Shown piece by piece: positions 7,474-7,770 of a stretch of DNA of 7,770 nucleotides. The position numbers and the translations under genes are program-made. The stretch's first letter is position 1, and the number at the start of each line of letters is the position of its first letter. The notes under the pieces are model-generated. The model was not told the DNA's origin, searched no databases, and was given only the letters and a program-made list of their open reading frames with translations. The stretch is from DASQHY01 sp036390175 (lineage in GTDB: Bacteria > Acidobacteriota > Terriglobia > Acidiferrales > UBA7541), in assembly GCA_036390175.1 (NCBI GenBank), contig DASWCG010000360.1, positions 1-7,770 on the forward strand. Reading direction: 5' to 3'.

Positions 7474-7497
7474 GGGAGCGGAGCCGAGGGGAGCGGA
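7474..7497. repeat. Short direct repeat GGGAGCGGA x2, with an alternative pairing partner for the hairpin
   Basis: GGGAGCGGA occurs at 7474-7482 and again at 7489-7497, 15 bases apart. Between them GGAGCC (7480-7485) can also pair with GGCTCC (7463-7468), competing with the larger hairpin upstream. The rest of the 123-base intergenic region (7404-7433 and 7498-7526) shows nothing else recognisable: no promoter is needed here because both flanking genes converge on it. Confidence 0.4.
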
Positions 7498-7526
7498 AGG
7501 ACACAACTCTGATCGAACGCGGGGGC

Positions 7527-7770
7527 TCAGTTTTTGTCTTGCGGAGGCTTTTCTGGCGGAAGAATATCCGGGTACTCGTTTTTTAGTTCCTCGATGGTAT
7601 CGCTCGCGGCTTTCTTCCCGAGTTCGAATCCAACGGCCTGCGATTCCCGGGTGATTTGCGGCAGCGCTTTAATCGCCCGCTGCCCCAGGGGCGTCCCGTA
7701 GAATTTCAAAAGCCCTTGGATGTCTTCGTCGCTGAAATATTTGTCGTAGATGGGAACCACGCGGTCCACG
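7527..7770 (-). CDS. DUF2059 domain protein, 5' partial (C-terminal part only)
   Basis: Eighty codons are visible, ending at a TGA whose complement is at 7527-7529. The frame stays open to the right edge, so the start lies beyond the window; the GTG at 7767-7769 is most likely an internal valine. The segment IYDKYFSDEDIQGLLKFYG followed by TPLGQRAIKALPQITRES matches the core of DUF2059: an acidic helix, the Phe-Tyr-x-(S/T)-P-x-G-Q turn, then a second helix ending in LP. A charged, proline-rich tail (DILPPEKPPQDKN) follows. Family members are usually short exported proteins of unknown function found in many Gram-negative bacteria; a signal peptide would be expected upstream but is not visible. 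The gene is transcribed towards tamB, so it belongs to a separate unit. Family call is good; no function is proposed. Confidence 0.82.
   Translation of the reverse strand, partial: VDRVVPIYDKYFSDEDIQGLLKFYGTPLGQRAIKALPQITRESQAVGFELGKKAASDTIEELKNEYPDILPPEKPPQDKN

Noticed and set aside
7403..7654. 84-codon plus-strand frame starting at an ATG that overlaps the tamB stop (TGATG)
   Set aside because: The overlap mimics coupling, but the product runs through the intergenic repeats and then antisense into the DUF2059 coding region, with no motif of its own.
7767..7769. GTG as the start of the DUF2059 gene
   Set aside because: It would begin in the middle of the family's conserved core and leave no signal peptide; the frame remains open to the edge.

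Overview
The window reads as a chromosomal stretch of a GC-rich, diderm (outer-membrane) bacterium. The gene set, the style of the Omp85 barrel (for example the stretch GPRDPVTGFPVGGQ after the loop-6 motif) and the DUF2059 neighbour resemble Acidobacteriota. That placement is inference from memory of similar proteins, not a search result. I see no mobile element, tRNA, rRNA, CRISPR array or phage gene. Coding density is very high, and the many long antisense ORFs are the usual shadows of GC-rich genes.

Layout: three plus-strand genes fill positions 1 to 7403 without a gap. First is an Omp85-superfamily outer-membrane assembly protein (BamA/TamA-like) whose 5' end lies outside the window; at least six POTRA-like units precede a C-terminal 16-strand-type barrel. 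Its stop codon overlaps the start of a small secreted SurA-like protein (TGATG) that has the SurA N-terminal chaperone region and C-terminal helix but no parvulin (PPIase) domain. That gene overlaps by four bases (ATGA) a 1333-residue TamB/AsmA-like protein with an N-terminal membrane anchor, a long beta-rich body and the conserved TamB C-terminal domain. A 123-base convergent intergenic region (7404-7526) follows, carrying a 10-bp perfect inverted repeat and a short direct repeat. Last is the 3' part of a minus-strand DUF2059 protein that continues beyond the right edge.

Working together: the three overlapping genes look like one translationally coupled envelope-biogenesis operon. The Omp85 protein would sit in the outer membrane, the SurA-like protein would hold unfolded clients in the periplasm, and TamB would span the periplasm from the inner membrane to the Omp85 POTRA domains. 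This arrangement supports outer-membrane protein insertion and/or lipid transport. The most notable points are the PPIase-less SurA placed between the Omp85 and TamB genes, a roughly 100-residue repeat periodicity in TamB, and unusual features of the Omp85 protein (extra POTRAs, an Ala/Pro insert, LRSF in place of the usual RGF-type motif, and cysteine pairs near the end of the barrel). No entirely new system is evident; these are variations on known envelope machinery.
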